A stretch of 64,000 nt of DNA from Yersinia alsatica (GCF_902170305.1 NZ_CABHWW010000034.1:1-64000); one strand, 5' to 3'; numbered from the stretch's first letter, positions 22,582 to 33,190 are shown. Notes: generated from the letters alone by a model not told the origin. Made by a program: numbers and translations.

Positions 22582-22920
22582 ATGTCTGATTGTGATACAA
22601 CTGACTGTGATGCAATTGTGGTATTGTGCACCGCTCCCGATGAAGCCAGCGCACAAGACTTAGCCGCGCAGGTTTTAGGGGAGAAATTGGCCGCCTGCGC
22701 TACCCTGTTGCCAGGTGCGACCTCGATTTACTACTGGGAAGGTAAGCTTCAGCAAGAGTATGAAGTCCAGTTATTGTTCAAAAGCAATACGGATCATCAG
22801 CAGGCGCTTCTCAGCTATATCAAACAACATCACCCCTACCAGACACCGGAATTACTGGTGCTGCCGGTAAGGGATGGAGATAAAGATTACCTGTCATGGC
22901 TCAACGCTTCATTACTCTGA
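22582..22920 (+). CDS. cutA: Divalent-cation tolerance protein CutA
   Basis: CutA is a small trimeric protein of the ferredoxin-like fold linked to copper tolerance. The product has 112 residues. Cys16 (VVLCTAP) and Cys39 (LAACATLLP) are at the family's metal-binding positions, and YYWEGKLQ and ELLVLPV are conserved. Its stop overlaps the dsbD start by 25 nt, so the two are translated together. Confidence 0.95.
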   Translation: MSDCDTTDCDAIVVLCTAPDEASAQDLAAQVLGEKLAACATLLPGATSIYYWEGKLQQEYEVQLLFKSNTDHQQALLSYIKQHHPYQTPELLVLPVRDGDKDYLSWLNASLL

Positions 22921-24647
22921 TTCTGCTGCTGTGCAGCGTTTTACTCGCACCGCACAGCGCACAGGCTTCACTGTTTGGTGAAAAATCCTCTTTTGGCCAG
23001 CAAAGCAGCCAGAGCCGGTTTATCCCTGTCGATCAGGCGTTTGCCTTTGATTTTCGCCAGCAAGGTGACCAGCTCACCCTAAGCTGGCAGATTCATCCCG
23101 ACTATTATCTGTATCGCCAACAAATCAAAATCGTGCCGCAGAATGCTTCTCTGGGTACATTTACGCTGCCAGAAGGCATTGCTCATCATGATGAATTTTA
23201 TGGTGAAGTCGCGATTTTCAAGCAACAGCTCACACTGAAAATCCCCATTATGCAGGCCGGTGAACAAGCCAGTGTCAGTGTGACTTATCAGGGCTGCGCT
23301 GAGGCCGGTTTCTGTTACCCGCCAGAAACCCGTGTCGTTCCGCTCTCCGCCGTGATCGCTGGGTCATCCGCGGCGACGGGTACAGAAGCTGTGGTTTCTC
23401 CTGCGGCCAATAATGTGGCCCCAGTGCCTGCGGAACTGCCGTTTTCACCCCTCTGGGCGCTGCTCATTGGTATCGGTATCGCCTTCACCCCTTGCGTGTT
23501 GCCGATGTATCCGCTGATTTCAGCCATTATCCTCGGGCGCGAAAAACCCCATAGTCAACGGCGGATATTGCTGTTGGCGGTGGTGTATGTGCAAGGAATG
23601 GCACTGACCTACACCTTACTTGGCCTGGTGGTTGCCGCCGCAGGTTTACAATTTCAGGCGGCATTACAACACCCTTATGTCTTGATTGGGTTATCCATCC
23701 TGTTTGTGCTGCTGGCGTTATCCATGTTCGGCCTGTATTCCTTGCAATTACCGTCCTCACTGCAAACCCGGTTGGTGCAGTGGAGCAGTACTCAACGCGG
23801 AGGCTCACTGGCTGGCGTCTTTGCCATGGGCGCACTGGCGGGGCTGATTTGCTCACCTTGCACCACCGCCCCACTCAGCGCCATTCTGCTGTATATCGCC
23901 CAAAGCGGTAACATGCTGGCCGGCGGTGGTACGTTGTATCTATATGCCTTAGGGATGGGCATCCCATTGGTGATTGTGACGTTGTTTGGCAATAAGCTCC
24001 TCCCGCGCAGTGGCCCGTGGATGCAGTACGTCAAAGAAGCTTTTGGTTTTATTATTCTGGCACTGCCGGTGTTCTTGCTAGAAAGAGTGCTGGGCGATGT
24101 CTGGGGTTTACGTTTATGGAGCTTACTGGCGATTGCTTTCTTCGGCTGGGCATTTGTATTAAGTCTGAAAGCGCACTCCGGCTGGGCGCGGGTTTGCCAG
24201 CTATTACTGCTGGCCGCCCTGCTGATTGCCGCCCGCCCACTACAAGACTGGGCTTTTGGCAGTAACACACAACAGAGTGAAATTAAGCATTTAGCCTTTA
24301 AACAGGTGACTGATTTACCACAGTTGCAAGCGGCATTAGCTCAAGCACGGGGTAAGCCAGTGATGCTGGATCTGTACGCTGACTGGTGTGTCGCCTGCAA
24401 AGAGTTTGAGAAATATACCTTCAGCGATGAGCAGGTTCAGCGCCAGTTAGCCAATACCGTGCTGCTGCAAGCTGACGTGACAGCGAATAACGCAGAACAT
24501 GCGGCGCTATTGAAGCAGTTAAATGTGTTGGGCTTGCCGACCATCCTGTTTTTCGATGCTCAGGGCAATGAAGTTAGCGATGCCAGAGTAACCGGCTTTA
24601 TGAATGCCGCCGAGTTCTTGCAGCATTTACAAAATAAGACGCGGTAA
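22896..24647 (+). CDS. dsbD: Thiol:disulfide interchange protein DsbD
   Basis: DsbD moves electrons from cytoplasmic thioredoxin across the inner membrane to DsbC, DsbG and CcmG. The product has 583 residues. A signal peptide ends near AQA (22-24). The periplasmic alpha domain has Cys134/Cys140 ([12 protein letters not shown]). The membrane beta domain has [13 protein letters not shown] and [12 protein letters not shown]. The C-terminal thioredoxin-like domain has the active site WCVAC (Cys498/Cys501). The start lies within the end of cutA. In E. coli dicD comes next; here about 13 kb of metabolic genes intervene. Confidence 0.97.
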   Translation: MAQRFITLILLLCSVLLAPHSAQASLFGEKSSFGQQSSQSRFIPVDQAFAFDFRQQGDQLTLSWQIHPDYYLYRQQIKIVPQNASLGTFTLPEGIAHHDEFYGEVAIFKQQLTLKIPIMQAGEQASVSVTYQGCAEAGFCYPPETRVVPLSAVIAGSSAATGTEAVVSPAANNVAPVPAELPFSPLWALLIGIGIAFTPCVLPMYPLISAIILGREKPHSQRRILLLAVVYVQGMALTYTLLGLVVAAAGLQFQAALQHPYVLIGLSILFVLLALSMFGLYSLQLPSSLQTRLVQWSSTQRGGSLAGVFAMGALAGLICSPCTTAPLSAILLYIAQSGNMLAGGGTLYLYALGMGIPLVIVTLFGNKLLPRSGPWMQYVKEAFGFIILALPVFLLERVLGDVWGLRLWSLLAIAFFGWAFVLSLKAHSGWARVCQLLLLAALLIAARPLQDWAFGSNTQQSEIKHLAFKQVTDLPQLQAALAQARGKPVMLDLYADWCVACKEFEKYTFSDEQVQRQLANTVLLQADVTANNAEHAALLKQLNVLGLPTILFFDAQGNEVSDARVTGFMNAAEFLQHLQNKTR

Positions 24648-24668
24648 ACCACCTTGGTGGCCTACCGC
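24641..24668. terminator. Hairpin between convergent dsbD and fdhF
   Basis: GCGGTA-AA-CCACC-TT-GGTGG-CC-TACCGC is symmetric over 28 bp and includes the dsbD stop codon. It has no clear T-run. It lies between two converging genes and probably serves both as an RNA 3' end. Confidence 0.6.
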
Positions 24669-24685
24669 AATGAATAGACTGATGG

Positions 24686-26830
24686 CTACTGGACGGCAGC
24701 ATCTGACAGCCGTTTTTTCAGTTGGTAATATTGTTGCTCAACATATTGCTCTGCCGCGCGTTGGTCACTAATGGCCTCCACTTTGACCGCACAATGCTTG
24801 AATTCCGGTGTTTTTGACACCGGATCGACATGATCCACCGTCAGCTCATTACAAGCACCGATCCACCACTGATAAGTCATATATACCGCGCCAAGATTTG
24901 CCCGCTCAGTAACACTGGCGCGAGCAATCACTTTACCGCGCCGGGAAGAAATCCAGATCAGCGCTTGATCGACAACTCTTAGCTCACCGGCATCTTGCGG
25001 GTGAATTTGTACATAACCTGGCTCATCTGCCAGAATTTTCAATGTGGTACAGTTGCCGGTCATTGAGCGGCAGCTGTAGTGCCCCACTTCACGCACAGTA
25101 CAGAGCGCCAGCGGATACTCACTGTTAGTCTGTTCATGAGGCGGCTGCCACGGCGCACAACTGAGCAAACCTTTGCCATCCTCGGTAGCAAATTGATTAC
25201 CGGTATACAGGTAAGGAGTGCCGGGGTGATCTTCACTTGGGCAGGGCCACTGCACATAACCCAACCCCGCCATTTTTTCATAGGTTGCGCCAAAGAAGGG
25301 TGGGCACAAGCCGCGCATTTCATCCCATATTTGTTGGGTATTTTGGTAAGCCATCGGATAACCCATCGCCGTGGATATCAGGCTGATTATCTCCCAATCG
25401 GGCTTCACATCGCCCTTTGGCTCAATGGCTTTATTAAAGTGCTGGAAGCCGCGATCGGCGCTGGTATATACCCCTTCATGCTCCCCCCAAGACGTGGCCG
25501 GGAGAACTACATCCGCCAGCGCGGCGGTTTTGGTCATAAAGATATCCTGCACCACCACCAGCTCCAGTGCTTCAAACGCGGCGCGCATTGCGGCTAAATC
25601 TGGCTCGGTTTGGATCGGGTCTTCACCAAACACGTAATAGGCTTTAAGTTTTCCTTCGGCCACTTTATGCGGAACATCGGTAATCGAGTACCCCACATGA
25701 GCTGGCAACTCAGGGACTCCCCAGGCAGCGGCGAAGCGGCCTCTGGCCTCATTATCCGTCACTTTCTCATAGCCGGGGAAGGTGTTGGGCAGCACCCCCA
25801 TATCACAAGCGCCCTGAACATTGTTCTGACCACGAACCGGGCCGACGCCGACATTGGGCCGCCCAAGATTACCGGTTAACAGAGCCAACGAAGACAGCCC
25901 TTTCACCACGTCCACGGCCTGCCCCCATTGGGTGACGCCCATCCCCCACAGAATCGTCGCCGCTGGTGCTGCGGCATAGGTACGCATCGCCTGACGAACA
26001 GCTTGCGCAGGCAAGCCAGTAATGTGCTCGACATCCTCCGGGCGATAATCTGCAACTCCCGCTTTCAGTTCATCAAAGCCACGGGTATGCGCGCGCACAT
26101 AATTATCATCAAAGAGTTTTTCTTCAATCAATACATAAATAAAGGCATTCACCAACGCCATGTTTGCGCCATTTTTCAATGCCAGCCATTGGTCAGCAAT
26201 GCGCGCAGTTTCAATGTGCCGAGGATCGCAGACAATCAGTTTGGCACCTTTGTTTTTGGCTTTGATAATTCGTCTGGCGACAATCGGGTGGGAATCAGCG
26301 GCGTTATAGCCAAACACCAAGATGCAATCGGTATTCTCAAGTTCGCCGATGGAATTACTCATCGCGCCATTGCCCAGAGTCTGCTGTAAACCAGCCACTG
26401 ACGGGCCATGGCACAAGCGGGCGCAGCAATCGATATTGTTAGTGCCAATCGCGGCGCGAGCAAACTTTTGCATCACATAATTGGCTTCATTACCCGGCCC
26501 ACGAGAGGAGCCGGTCATCATGATGGCATCCGGCCCATGGCGTTTTTTAATGGCTTTGAATTTAGTAGTGATAAAAGCAATAGCTTCTTGCCAGCTCACA
26601 CTCTCAAATGGCTCGCCCCGTTTGCGGCGCAATAGTGGTGTCGTCAGCCGAGGGGTAAGCAGGCGGGTATCATTGAGAAAGTCCCAGCCATAGTAACCTT
26701 TTAGGCACAGCTCCCCTTGGTTGGTGACACCATTGGCTGGCTGTGCGCCTACAATTTCGCCGTCTTCAACCAGTAAATTTAATTTGCATCCGGAGCCACA
26801 ATAGGGGCAGACCGTGAGGATCTTTTCCAT
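24686..26830 (-). CDS. fdhF: Formate dehydrogenase H-type molybdoenzyme, Cys form
   Basis: This cytoplasmic molybdopterin oxidoreductase of 714 residues has nearly the length of E. coli FdhF. The start at 26830 has AGGA upstream; longer starts add unrelated residues. A [4Fe-4S] motif is at Cys8, Cys11, Cys15 and Cys42. At position 140 (CCARLCHGPSVAG), where E. coli has selenocysteine, the codon is TGC, so this is a cysteine form that needs no SelC/SelB. The following HGP and the C-terminal molybdopterin-binding domain (near 590-700) are intact. hydN and aegA lie directly upstream, not hyc genes, suggesting an electron donor for AegA rather than hydrogenase. Confidence 0.92.
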   Translation of the reverse strand: MEKILTVCPYCGSGCKLNLLVEDGEIVGAQPANGVTNQGELCLKGYYGWDFLNDTRLLTPRLTTPLLRRKRGEPFESVSWQEAIAFITTKFKAIKKRHGPDAIMMTGSSRGPGNEANYVMQKFARAAIGTNNIDCCARLCHGPSVAGLQQTLGNGAMSNSIGELENTDCILVFGYNAADSHPIVARRIIKAKNKGAKLIVCDPRHIETARIADQWLALKNGANMALVNAFIYVLIEEKLFDDNYVRAHTRGFDELKAGVADYRPEDVEHITGLPAQAVRQAMRTYAAAPAATILWGMGVTQWGQAVDVVKGLSSLALLTGNLGRPNVGVGPVRGQNNVQGACDMGVLPNTFPGYEKVTDNEARGRFAAAWGVPELPAHVGYSITDVPHKVAEGKLKAYYVFGEDPIQTEPDLAAMRAAFEALELVVVQDIFMTKTAALADVVLPATSWGEHEGVYTSADRGFQHFNKAIEPKGDVKPDWEIISLISTAMGYPMAYQNTQQIWDEMRGLCPPFFGATYEKMAGLGYVQWPCPSEDHPGTPYLYTGNQFATEDGKGLLSCAPWQPPHEQTNSEYPLALCTVREVGHYSCRSMTGNCTTLKILADEPGYVQIHPQDAGELRVVDQALIWISSRRGKVIARASVTERANLGAVYMTYQWWIGACNELTVDHVDPVSKTPEFKHCAVKVEAISDQRAAEQYVEQQYYQLKKRLSDAAVQ

Positions 26831-26855
26831 TTTTCTATCCTTATGACCACCGACG

Positions 26856-27377
26856 TTACCGAGCAATACCCGGCACAGCGCCACGAGCAGCGCGTAATTG
26901 TCTGTCTCGCTGTAGAGTTTCCAACGCCATCGGCGTCACCAATTTCAGTGCTTTAGTTGGGCAGACCTCAATACAGGCCGGGCCTGCTTCACGCTGATGA
27001 CATAAATCACATTTATGCGCCTGCGCGCTCACCGTGGTGTTATGGCTAATCGGCTCAACCATGTTCATCGCGCCAAACGGGCAGACCAACATGCAGGTTT
27101 TGCAACCAATACAACGAGATGCCATCACCTGCACACCATGATCGCCGGTGACAATCGCCCCATTTGGGCAAGAGTTTTCACAGGGCGCATCTTCACATTG
27201 ATGGCAGAGGATTGGCGCACTAACCGCAAAACTTTTCATCACACTCAGACGCGGGTGAAACTGATCCGCCGTAATGCTGCTGACCTTATTATCTGTGCTA
27301 TGCGCCACCACGCAGGCGATTTCGCAGGTGCGGCAACCAATACACTGAGTCATATCAGCGATAACAAATCGGTTCAT
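26856..27377 (-). CDS. hydN: Four-cluster ferredoxin (HydN family)
   Basis: A 173-residue electron-transfer protein with Cys motifs for four [4Fe-4S] clusters: CIGCRTCEIAC near 12, CHQCEDAPCENSCP near 58, CIGCKTCMLVCP near 90, and CDLCHQREAGPACIEVCP near 125. HydN proteins serve FdhF. It sits 25 bp upstream of fdhF and 21 bp downstream of aegA, clearly one operon. Its N-terminal half is closely similar to the N-terminal domain of the AegA protein next door. Confidence 0.9.
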   Translation of the reverse strand: MNRFVIADMTQCIGCRTCEIACVVAHSTDNKVSSITADQFHPRLSVMKSFAVSAPILCHQCEDAPCENSCPNGAIVTGDHGVQVMASRCIGCKTCMLVCPFGAMNMVEPISHNTTVSAQAHKCDLCHQREAGPACIEVCPTKALKLVTPMALETLQRDRQLRAARGAVPGIAR

Positions 27378-27398
27378 CTTTTCTCCTGACCGCTGGCG

Positions 27399-29423
27399 TT
27401 ATAAAACATCAAGATAATAAGCAATGCTTTCCGCCGCTTTACGCCCTTCGGCAATGGCGGTGACGATTAAGTCAGCACCACGCACAATGTCGCCACCGGC
27501 AAAGATTTTGGGGTTACTGGTTTGATATGGATAACCGGAGATCGTCGGGGCAACCACTCGCCCCTGTTTATCCAGCACCACATTGTGTTCAGCCAGCCAC
27601 GACATCCGGTGTGGGCTAAAACCAAAGGCCATAATGACCGCATCGGCGGGAATAATGTGTTCAGAACCGGGGATAGGCCGCGCCTGCCGCCGCCCTTTGG
27701 CATCTGCCTGGCCCATTTCAGTTCGTATCATTTTGATGCCGGTAACCTGCCCCTGTTCATCGACTTCAATTCGCTGCGGTTGCAGGTTAAACATAAATTC
27801 AGCGCCTTCCTCGCGAGCATTTTTCACTTCACGTTTGGAGCCGGGCATATTCTTTTCATCACGACGATAAGCACAAATCACATTGGCAGCACCATGGCGC
27901 AGCGAGGTACGAACACAATCCATCGCCGTATCCCCACCGCCCAGCACCACTACCCGCTGATTTTCCATACTGGTATAAGGATGAGCACCACTGGCGCTAT
28001 ACCCCATCAAATGTTGGGTATTACCAATCAGGAATGGCAAGGCATCAAACACACCGGGAGCATCTTCATTTTCCAATCCGGAGCGCATCGAACGGTATGT
28101 CCCAACGCCGAGGAAAAGGGCATCAAACTCACCAAGCAGACTTTCCATGGTGATATCGCGGCCAATTTCGGTATTCAGGCAAAACTCGACACCCATCTCG
28201 CTAAAGATCTCGCGGCGGCGGGTCATCACCCCTTTTTCCAGCTTGAAGGCCGGAATACCAAAGGTCAGCAAGCCACCGATTTCGGGATAACGGTCAAATA
28301 CCACGGGCGTGATACCGTTGCGAACCAGAATATCCGCGCAGCCCAGACCCGCTGGGCCTGCGCCGATAATAGCCACGCGCTTGCCCGTCGGCTTAACGTC
28401 GGACATATCGGGCCGCCAACCTGTCGCCAGTGCTGTTTCAGTAATATGCCGCTCAATCTGGCCGATAGTGACTGCGCCATCATGGTCATTCAAGGTACAA
28501 GCTTGTTCACACAAGCGGTCTTGCGGGCATACCCGGCCACAGATTTCCGGCAAACTGCTGGTTTGATGTGACAGCTCCGCCGCCTCATGGATGCGCCCTT
28601 GATGCGCCAACGAGATCCATTGCGGAATGGCGTTATGTAGCGGGCAAGTCCACTGACAAATGGTTTTATCACCACAATTCAGACAGCGCTCCGCCTGTTC
28701 AAGAATCTGGCCTTCGGTGAAAGGCAGATAGATTTCAGCAAAGCTGGTTTTACGCTCTTCCAGTGGGATTTTTTTCGCTTCCAACCTTGGTGTACGTGGC
28801 CGTAGCAATAAATTGACGGGAGCGGCATCACGGATATTTTTGCTTAGCGGGCTAAAAGAGTGAGAAACCCCGGCAGCGGTGGTGGTGCTAAATAAGCGGC
28901 CATTGTGGTCATTCAATGCCGAGCGCTGGCGCTTTTGTCGCTGTTGATTCAGTAAATAATTCTGATCAACCAGAGTCAGCGCTTGAGTGGGACACGTTTT
29001 GATGCAGGCTGGGCCATCAGGTTGGTCAATACATAAGTCGCATTTTTGCGCTTCAGTACGTTGATAGGCATCTGCCAAACGATGACTGGCGGGTTGTACG
29101 GTTTCGGTCACCACAGTCATCATGCCGAATGGGCAGGCAATCATGCAGGTTTTGCAGCCGATACATTTTTCCTGAATAACCTGAATGCTATTATTCATTT
29201 CAACAATGGCCCCATTCGGGCAGGTGCTGGCACAAGGAGCATCTTCACAATGGTGGCAAAAGACCGCTGTCGCACTGTCATTATTTTTAAACACTTTAAC
29301 GCGGGGCGTGAAATAGTCTGGTTTATCAGGGAACCGACCCTCATGATGCGCGACAACACAGGCAACTTCACAGCTGCGGCAACCAATACAGCTTTCGGCA
29401 TCTGCAACAATAAATGGATTCAT
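27399..29423 (-). CDS. aegA: AegA-like ferredoxin / glutamate-synthase-type oxidoreductase
   Basis: A 674-residue two-part protein. Residues 1-175 are a HydN-like domain with four Cys clusters (CIGCRSCEVAC, CHHCEDAPCASTCP, CIGCKTCMIACP, CDLCIDQPDGPACIKTCP). The rest resembles the GltD small subunit of glutamate synthase: a Cys cluster at CLNCGDKTICQWTCP, FAD-binding IGAGPAGLGCAD near 355, and NAD(P)-binding VLGGGDTAMDC near 490. E. coli AegA is an anaerobically expressed protein reported to act with FdhF and HydN in formate-linked urate breakdown. The same three partners are together here, so the same role is possible (inference). Confidence 0.88.
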   Translation of the reverse strand: MNPFIVADAESCIGCRSCEVACVVAHHEGRFPDKPDYFTPRVKVFKNNDSATAVFCHHCEDAPCASTCPNGAIVEMNNSIQVIQEKCIGCKTCMIACPFGMMTVVTETVQPASHRLADAYQRTEAQKCDLCIDQPDGPACIKTCPTQALTLVDQNYLLNQQRQKRQRSALNDHNGRLFSTTTAAGVSHSFSPLSKNIRDAAPVNLLLRPRTPRLEAKKIPLEERKTSFAEIYLPFTEGQILEQAERCLNCGDKTICQWTCPLHNAIPQWISLAHQGRIHEAAELSHQTSSLPEICGRVCPQDRLCEQACTLNDHDGAVTIGQIERHITETALATGWRPDMSDVKPTGKRVAIIGAGPAGLGCADILVRNGITPVVFDRYPEIGGLLTFGIPAFKLEKGVMTRRREIFSEMGVEFCLNTEIGRDITMESLLGEFDALFLGVGTYRSMRSGLENEDAPGVFDALPFLIGNTQHLMGYSASGAHPYTSMENQRVVVLGGGDTAMDCVRTSLRHGAANVICAYRRDEKNMPGSKREVKNAREEGAEFMFNLQPQRIEVDEQGQVTGIKMIRTEMGQADAKGRRQARPIPGSEHIIPADAVIMAFGFSPHRMSWLAEHNVVLDKQGRVVAPTISGYPYQTSNPKIFAGGDIVRGADLIVTAIAEGRKAAESIAYYLDVL

Positions 29424-29749
29424 ATTATTTCTTCCCAGAAGTCATATCATTGCCGATAAATAATTATTATTTTCAACAACCATTTACAACTCTACAAAAT
29501 CATTAACCTTACAAACATAGTGGCCATGATATTTTATTATTACAATTAATTTTTAATGCAAAAGAATCGTGCTTTTGTTGATATTTATGACTAATTAAAT
29601 TGGCAAATGCACGAGGGCATCATAATAAATAACGGGAAGAATCGATTAAGCACAGGGGATTATTTTTATTAATACCAACAATAAAGGGAATTACTTGGCA
29701 CGATGTTAATTAAAAGTTGATTTCACCAATCCAATCATTCGATACAAAA

Positions 29750-29763
29750 TTGATCCAGATCAG
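29750..29763. promoter_or_regulatory. FNR-like site between aegA and garP
   Basis: TTGATCCAGATCAG matches the FNR consensus TTGAT-N4-ATCAA at nine of ten fixed positions. It is about 330 bp from aegA and 410 bp from garP. E. coli aegA is anaerobically induced, so aegA is the likelier target, though the distance is large. Confidence 0.5.
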
Positions 29764-29800
29764 TTTGATATTAAAGTCCAAAACAATTTCATTAGAAAAT

Positions 29801-29935
29801 AACCAAAGTCATGGGTGTAACAATCAGGCAGCACGCGAATAAACCCCAGCGAACTGGCTCAAGCCAGAGATGCGAATATCTGAGAGAAGCGAACCAGGCT
29901 ATCGCGCCAAGAATGCTGGGTATTTGTGATGATAG
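29801..29935 (+). repeat. Degenerate ERIC-like element
   Basis: It starts AACCAAAGTCATGGGTGTAAC and ends CCAAGAATGCTGGGTAT, like the ERIC ends elsewhere in the window. The interior has its own complementary arms (ACTGGCTCAAGCCAGAG) but lacks the standard core. It could be an old ERIC. Confidence 0.45.
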
Positions 29936-30170
29936 CCCCACTTTGCTGTACAGCAACACAACAATTAGATAATTTCCCGGCATTTTTTTGGGCCGATGCA
30001 CAATGCGAATTATTTCCCCACTCCATATAATGGATACAGCGCTAACAAAGACATTAATGAGAATTAACTTTTGTATTTATATAACACCAAATAAAAAATA
30101 GGTTATTGCATCTTATTCATAAGGAATTTAAATGCGGCAACCTAAAAAATGATTTATAGAGGGTATAAAA

Positions 30171-31502
30171 ATGAGTCTGGATGCCGCTGTGACCGAAAAA
30201 CGGACCCATGTCCGATATATAATATTATTAATTATCTTTATTGTAACTGCAATTAACTATGCTGACCGGGCAACATTATCAATTGCAGGCACTGAAGTGG
30301 CAAAAGAGCTGCAATTAGATGCAGTTGCAATGGGATATATTTTCTCTGCTTTTGGTTGGGCTTACCTATTAATGCAAATACCCGGCGGCTGGTTGTTAGA
30401 CCGTTACGGCTCAAAACGCGTTTATACCTATAGCCTGTTCTTCTGGTCGCTCTTTACCTTTACCCAAGGCTTTGTTGACATGTTCCCGATAGCTTATGCC
30501 GCTATCTCCATGTTTATCATGCGCTTTATGTTAGGTTTCGCTGAAGCGCCCTCCTTCCCGGCTAACGCCAGAATTGTTGCCGCCTGGTTCCCAACCAAAG
30601 AGAGAGGAACGGCATCGGCAATCTTTAACTCGGCCCAATATTTCTCGCTGGCTATCTTCTCTCCATTATTAGGTTATTTAACCTTTGCCTGGGGCTGGCA
30701 GCATGTATTTACTGTCATGGGTGGGTTAGGTTTTGTATTAACCATTGCTTGGGTCAAATTTATTCATAACCCGACAGATCATCCAGATATGTCAGCATCT
30801 GAACTGGAATATATCAAACAAGGTGGTGCAGTTGTTGATATGGACCACAAGAAAGCAGAGGGTCATAAAAGTGGTCCTAAATTAGATTATCTTAAGCAAT
30901 TGCTAGCCAGTCGAATGATGTTGGGCGTATTTTTCGGCCAATACTTTATTAATACCATCACTTGGTTCTTCCTGACCTGGTTCCCCATTTATTTAGTTCA
31001 AGATAAAGGGATGTCTATTTTAAAAGTTGGGATGGTGGCATCTATTCCAGCATTGTGCGGATTCGCCGGTGGGGTGTTAGGGGGCGTATTCTCTGATTCA
31101 TTAATTAAACGAGGCCACTCACTGACTTTCGCACGTAAAGTCCCTATCGTGTTAGGCATGTTATTGGCATCAAGTATTATTCTGTGTAACTACGTCGATA
31201 GTGATGTGGTGGTGGTTGCGCTGATGGCATTAGCCTTCTTTGGTAAAGGCTTTGGTGCCTTGGGCTGGCCGGTCATTGCCGATACCGCGCCAAAAGAGAT
31301 CGTCGGTCTGTGTGGTGGCTTGTTCAACGTATTTGGTAACGTGGCCTCTATCGTCACTCCGTTGGTCATCGGCTATCTGGTGAAAGAATTACACTCCTTT
31401 AATGCCGCACTTATCTTTGTCGGTTGCTCGGCCATTATGGCGATGTTCTGCTACTTATTTGTTGTCGGCGATATCAAGCGATTGGAATTGAAAACAGTTT
31501 GA
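30171..31502 (+). CDS. garP: Galactarate/glucarate/glycerate transporter GarP
   Basis: A major-facilitator symporter of 443 residues with twelve expected membrane helices. The anion:cation symporter family pattern is clear: NYADRATLSIAG in helix 1, GWAYLLMQIPGGWLLDRYGSKR in the first loop, and TASAIFNSAQYFSLA. It is nearly co-linear with E. coli GarP, including the C-terminal VVGDIKRLEL. garD follows in the same direction after 76 bp, giving an uptake-dehydration pair. Confidence 0.93.
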   Translation: MSLDAAVTEKRTHVRYIILLIIFIVTAINYADRATLSIAGTEVAKELQLDAVAMGYIFSAFGWAYLLMQIPGGWLLDRYGSKRVYTYSLFFWSLFTFTQGFVDMFPIAYAAISMFIMRFMLGFAEAPSFPANARIVAAWFPTKERGTASAIFNSAQYFSLAIFSPLLGYLTFAWGWQHVFTVMGGLGFVLTIAWVKFIHNPTDHPDMSASELEYIKQGGAVVDMDHKKAEGHKSGPKLDYLKQLLASRMMLGVFFGQYFINTITWFFLTWFPIYLVQDKGMSILKVGMVASIPALCGFAGGVLGGVFSDSLIKRGHSLTFARKVPIVLGMLLASSIILCNYVDSDVVVVALMALAFFGKGFGALGWPVIADTAPKEIVGLCGGLFNVFGNVASIVTPLVIGYLVKELHSFNAALIFVGCSAIMAMFCYLFVVGDIKRLELKTV

Positions 31503-31578
31503 TAGAACAAAAACAGGTGCCTCTGATGGGGTACTTGTTATTTAGAATGTATAAGATAAATATTATAAGGGTAATATT

Positions 31579-33144
31579 ATGAGCATGGGTCATAGTCCGG
31601 TAGAAAATCCGCTTTATATTAAAGTGCAGGATGCGGATAACGTTGCCATTGTGGTTAATAATAATGGGCTGTGTGCCGGCACCCGGTTTAAATGCGGTCT
31701 TGAACTTATTGAGCATGTGCCGCAAGGCCATAAAGTCGCCTTGGTTGATATCCCTAAAGGTGGCGCCATCATTCGCTATGCCGAAGTTATCGGGCTAGCG
31801 GTTCGCGATATTGCTCGTGGCGGCTGGATTGATGAGTCATTAGTCGAACTGCCCGCAGCTCCGGCGCTGGAAACCCTCCCTCTTGCCACGGCGGTCCCTG
31901 AGCCCCTACCACCACTGGCAGGCTATACTTTCGAGGGCTATCGCAATGCCGATGGCAGTGTCGGCACCAAAAATCTACTCGCGATTACCACCAGCGTGCA
32001 TTGTGTCGCTGGTGTGGTGGATTATGTGGTCAATATTATTGAGCGCACCCTGCTACCCAAATACCCCAATGTTGATGGTGTGGTCGCCCTGAATCACTTA
32101 TATGGCTGTGGGGTGGCCATCAATGCACCGGCGGCAGTGGTGCCCATTCGCACCATCCATAATCTGGCACTCAACCCCAATTTTGGCGGTGAAGTGATGG
32201 TGGTCGGCCTCGGTTGTGAAAAACTGCAACCCGAGCGGCTGCTGGAAGGCACCCCAGACGTACAAGTTATCTCACTGGATGAGAGCAATATTGTGCGCTT
32301 ACAGGATGAGAAACACGTCGGCTTCCGCTCCATGGTAGAAGATATTCTGCAAGTGGCTGAAAAGCATTTACAACGCCTAAATCTTCGCCAACGTGAAACC
32401 TGCCCGGCCTCAGAATTGGTGGTCGGTATGCAATGTGGCGGCAGCGATGCTTTCTCTGGCGTGACGGCTAACCCTGCGGTGGGCTATGCCTCTGACTTAC
32501 TGGTGCGCTGTGGTGCCACCGTCATGTTCTCGGAAGTCACCGAAGTGCGCGATGCCATCCACCTGTTAACCCCACGCGCCATTAATGAGGACGTGGGCAG
32601 AAGGCTGCTGGAAGAGATGAAATGGTACGATGACTATCTCGAAACCGGCAAAACTGACCGCAGTGCCAACCCTTCGCCGGGCAACAAAAAAGGCGGGCTG
32701 GCTAATGTGGTGGAAAAAGCGCTGGGCTCAATTGCCAAATCAGGTCGCAGCGCCATTGTTGAAGTGCTGTCACCGGGCCAACGCCCCACCAAGCGCGGGT
32801 TAATTTTCGCCGCAACACCGGCCAGTGATTTTGTGTGTGGCACCCAACAACTGGCCTCCGGCATTACCGTGCAGGTATTTACCACTGGGCGCGGCACACC
32901 TTATGGTCTGGCGGCAGTGCCGGTCATCAAAATGGCAACACGCACTGATCTGGCGAATCGCTGGCATGATTTGATGGATATTGATGCTGGGACGATTGCC
33001 ACCGGCGATGCCACTATCGAAGAAGTCGGTCAGCAATTATTTGAATTTATTCTGGATATTGCCAGTGACCGCAAACGGACCTGGTCTGATCAATGGGGGC
33101 TACGCAATGCGCTGGCAGTGTTTAACCCGGCACCCGTGACCTAA
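31579..33144 (+). CDS. garD: Galactarate dehydratase
   Basis: GarD dehydrates galactarate (mucate) to 5-keto-4-deoxy-D-glucarate, the substrate of GarL. The product has 521 residues. An N-terminal SAF-type domain (about 1-90) precedes the UxaA/GarD catalytic part with [13 protein letters not shown] near 115, [19 protein letters not shown] and [11 protein letters not shown]. It ends IFNPAPVT-like (AVFNPAPVT), as in E. coli. A strong terminator separates it from convergent cdaR. Confidence 0.95.
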   Translation: MSMGHSPVENPLYIKVQDADNVAIVVNNNGLCAGTRFKCGLELIEHVPQGHKVALVDIPKGGAIIRYAEVIGLAVRDIARGGWIDESLVELPAAPALETLPLATAVPEPLPPLAGYTFEGYRNADGSVGTKNLLAITTSVHCVAGVVDYVVNIIERTLLPKYPNVDGVVALNHLYGCGVAINAPAAVVPIRTIHNLALNPNFGGEVMVVGLGCEKLQPERLLEGTPDVQVISLDESNIVRLQDEKHVGFRSMVEDILQVAEKHLQRLNLRQRETCPASELVVGMQCGGSDAFSGVTANPAVGYASDLLVRCGATVMFSEVTEVRDAIHLLTPRAINEDVGRRLLEEMKWYDDYLETGKTDRSANPSPGNKKGGLANVVEKALGSIAKSGRSAIVEVLSPGQRPTKRGLIFAATPASDFVCGTQQLASGITVQVFTTGRGTPYGLAAVPVIKMATRTDLANRWHDLMDIDAGTIATGDATIEEVGQQLFEFILDIASDRKRTWSDQWGLRNALAVFNPAPVT

Positions 33145-33163
33145 ATTATTCTGCATGATTATC

Positions 33164-33190
33164 AGGCCGGTAATCTACCGGCCTATTTTT
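33164..33190. terminator. Terminator between convergent garD and cdaR
   Basis: AGGCCGGTA-ATC-TACCGGCCT is a 9-bp stem followed by ATTTTTCTT on the plus strand. It is placed to end garD and possibly also cdaR. Confidence 0.85.

Larger units (their letters stand above)
29424..30170. other. Long divergent intergenic region aegA-garP
   Basis: This 747-bp AT-rich gap lies between divergent aegA and garP. It holds an FNR-like palindrome (29750-29763) and a degenerate ERIC-like element (29801-29935). A six-codon open frame just before garP is not supported. No gene was recognised. Confidence 0.6.

Noticed and set aside
26411..26413. Possible selenocysteine codon in fdhF
   Set aside because: The codon is TGC (Cys140), not TGA, so no recoding is needed.
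27522..28571. 349-codon open frame opposite aegA
   Set aside because: It is fully antisense to a well-conserved gene and its translation has no family features.
29690..29712. TTGGCACGATGTTAATT as a sigma-54 promoter for garP
   Set aside because: The GG-N10-GC spacing rule fails: the -12 GC is absent.
30132..30152. Six-codon leader peptide before garP
   Set aside because: No regulatory codon run, and no attenuator hairpin follows.
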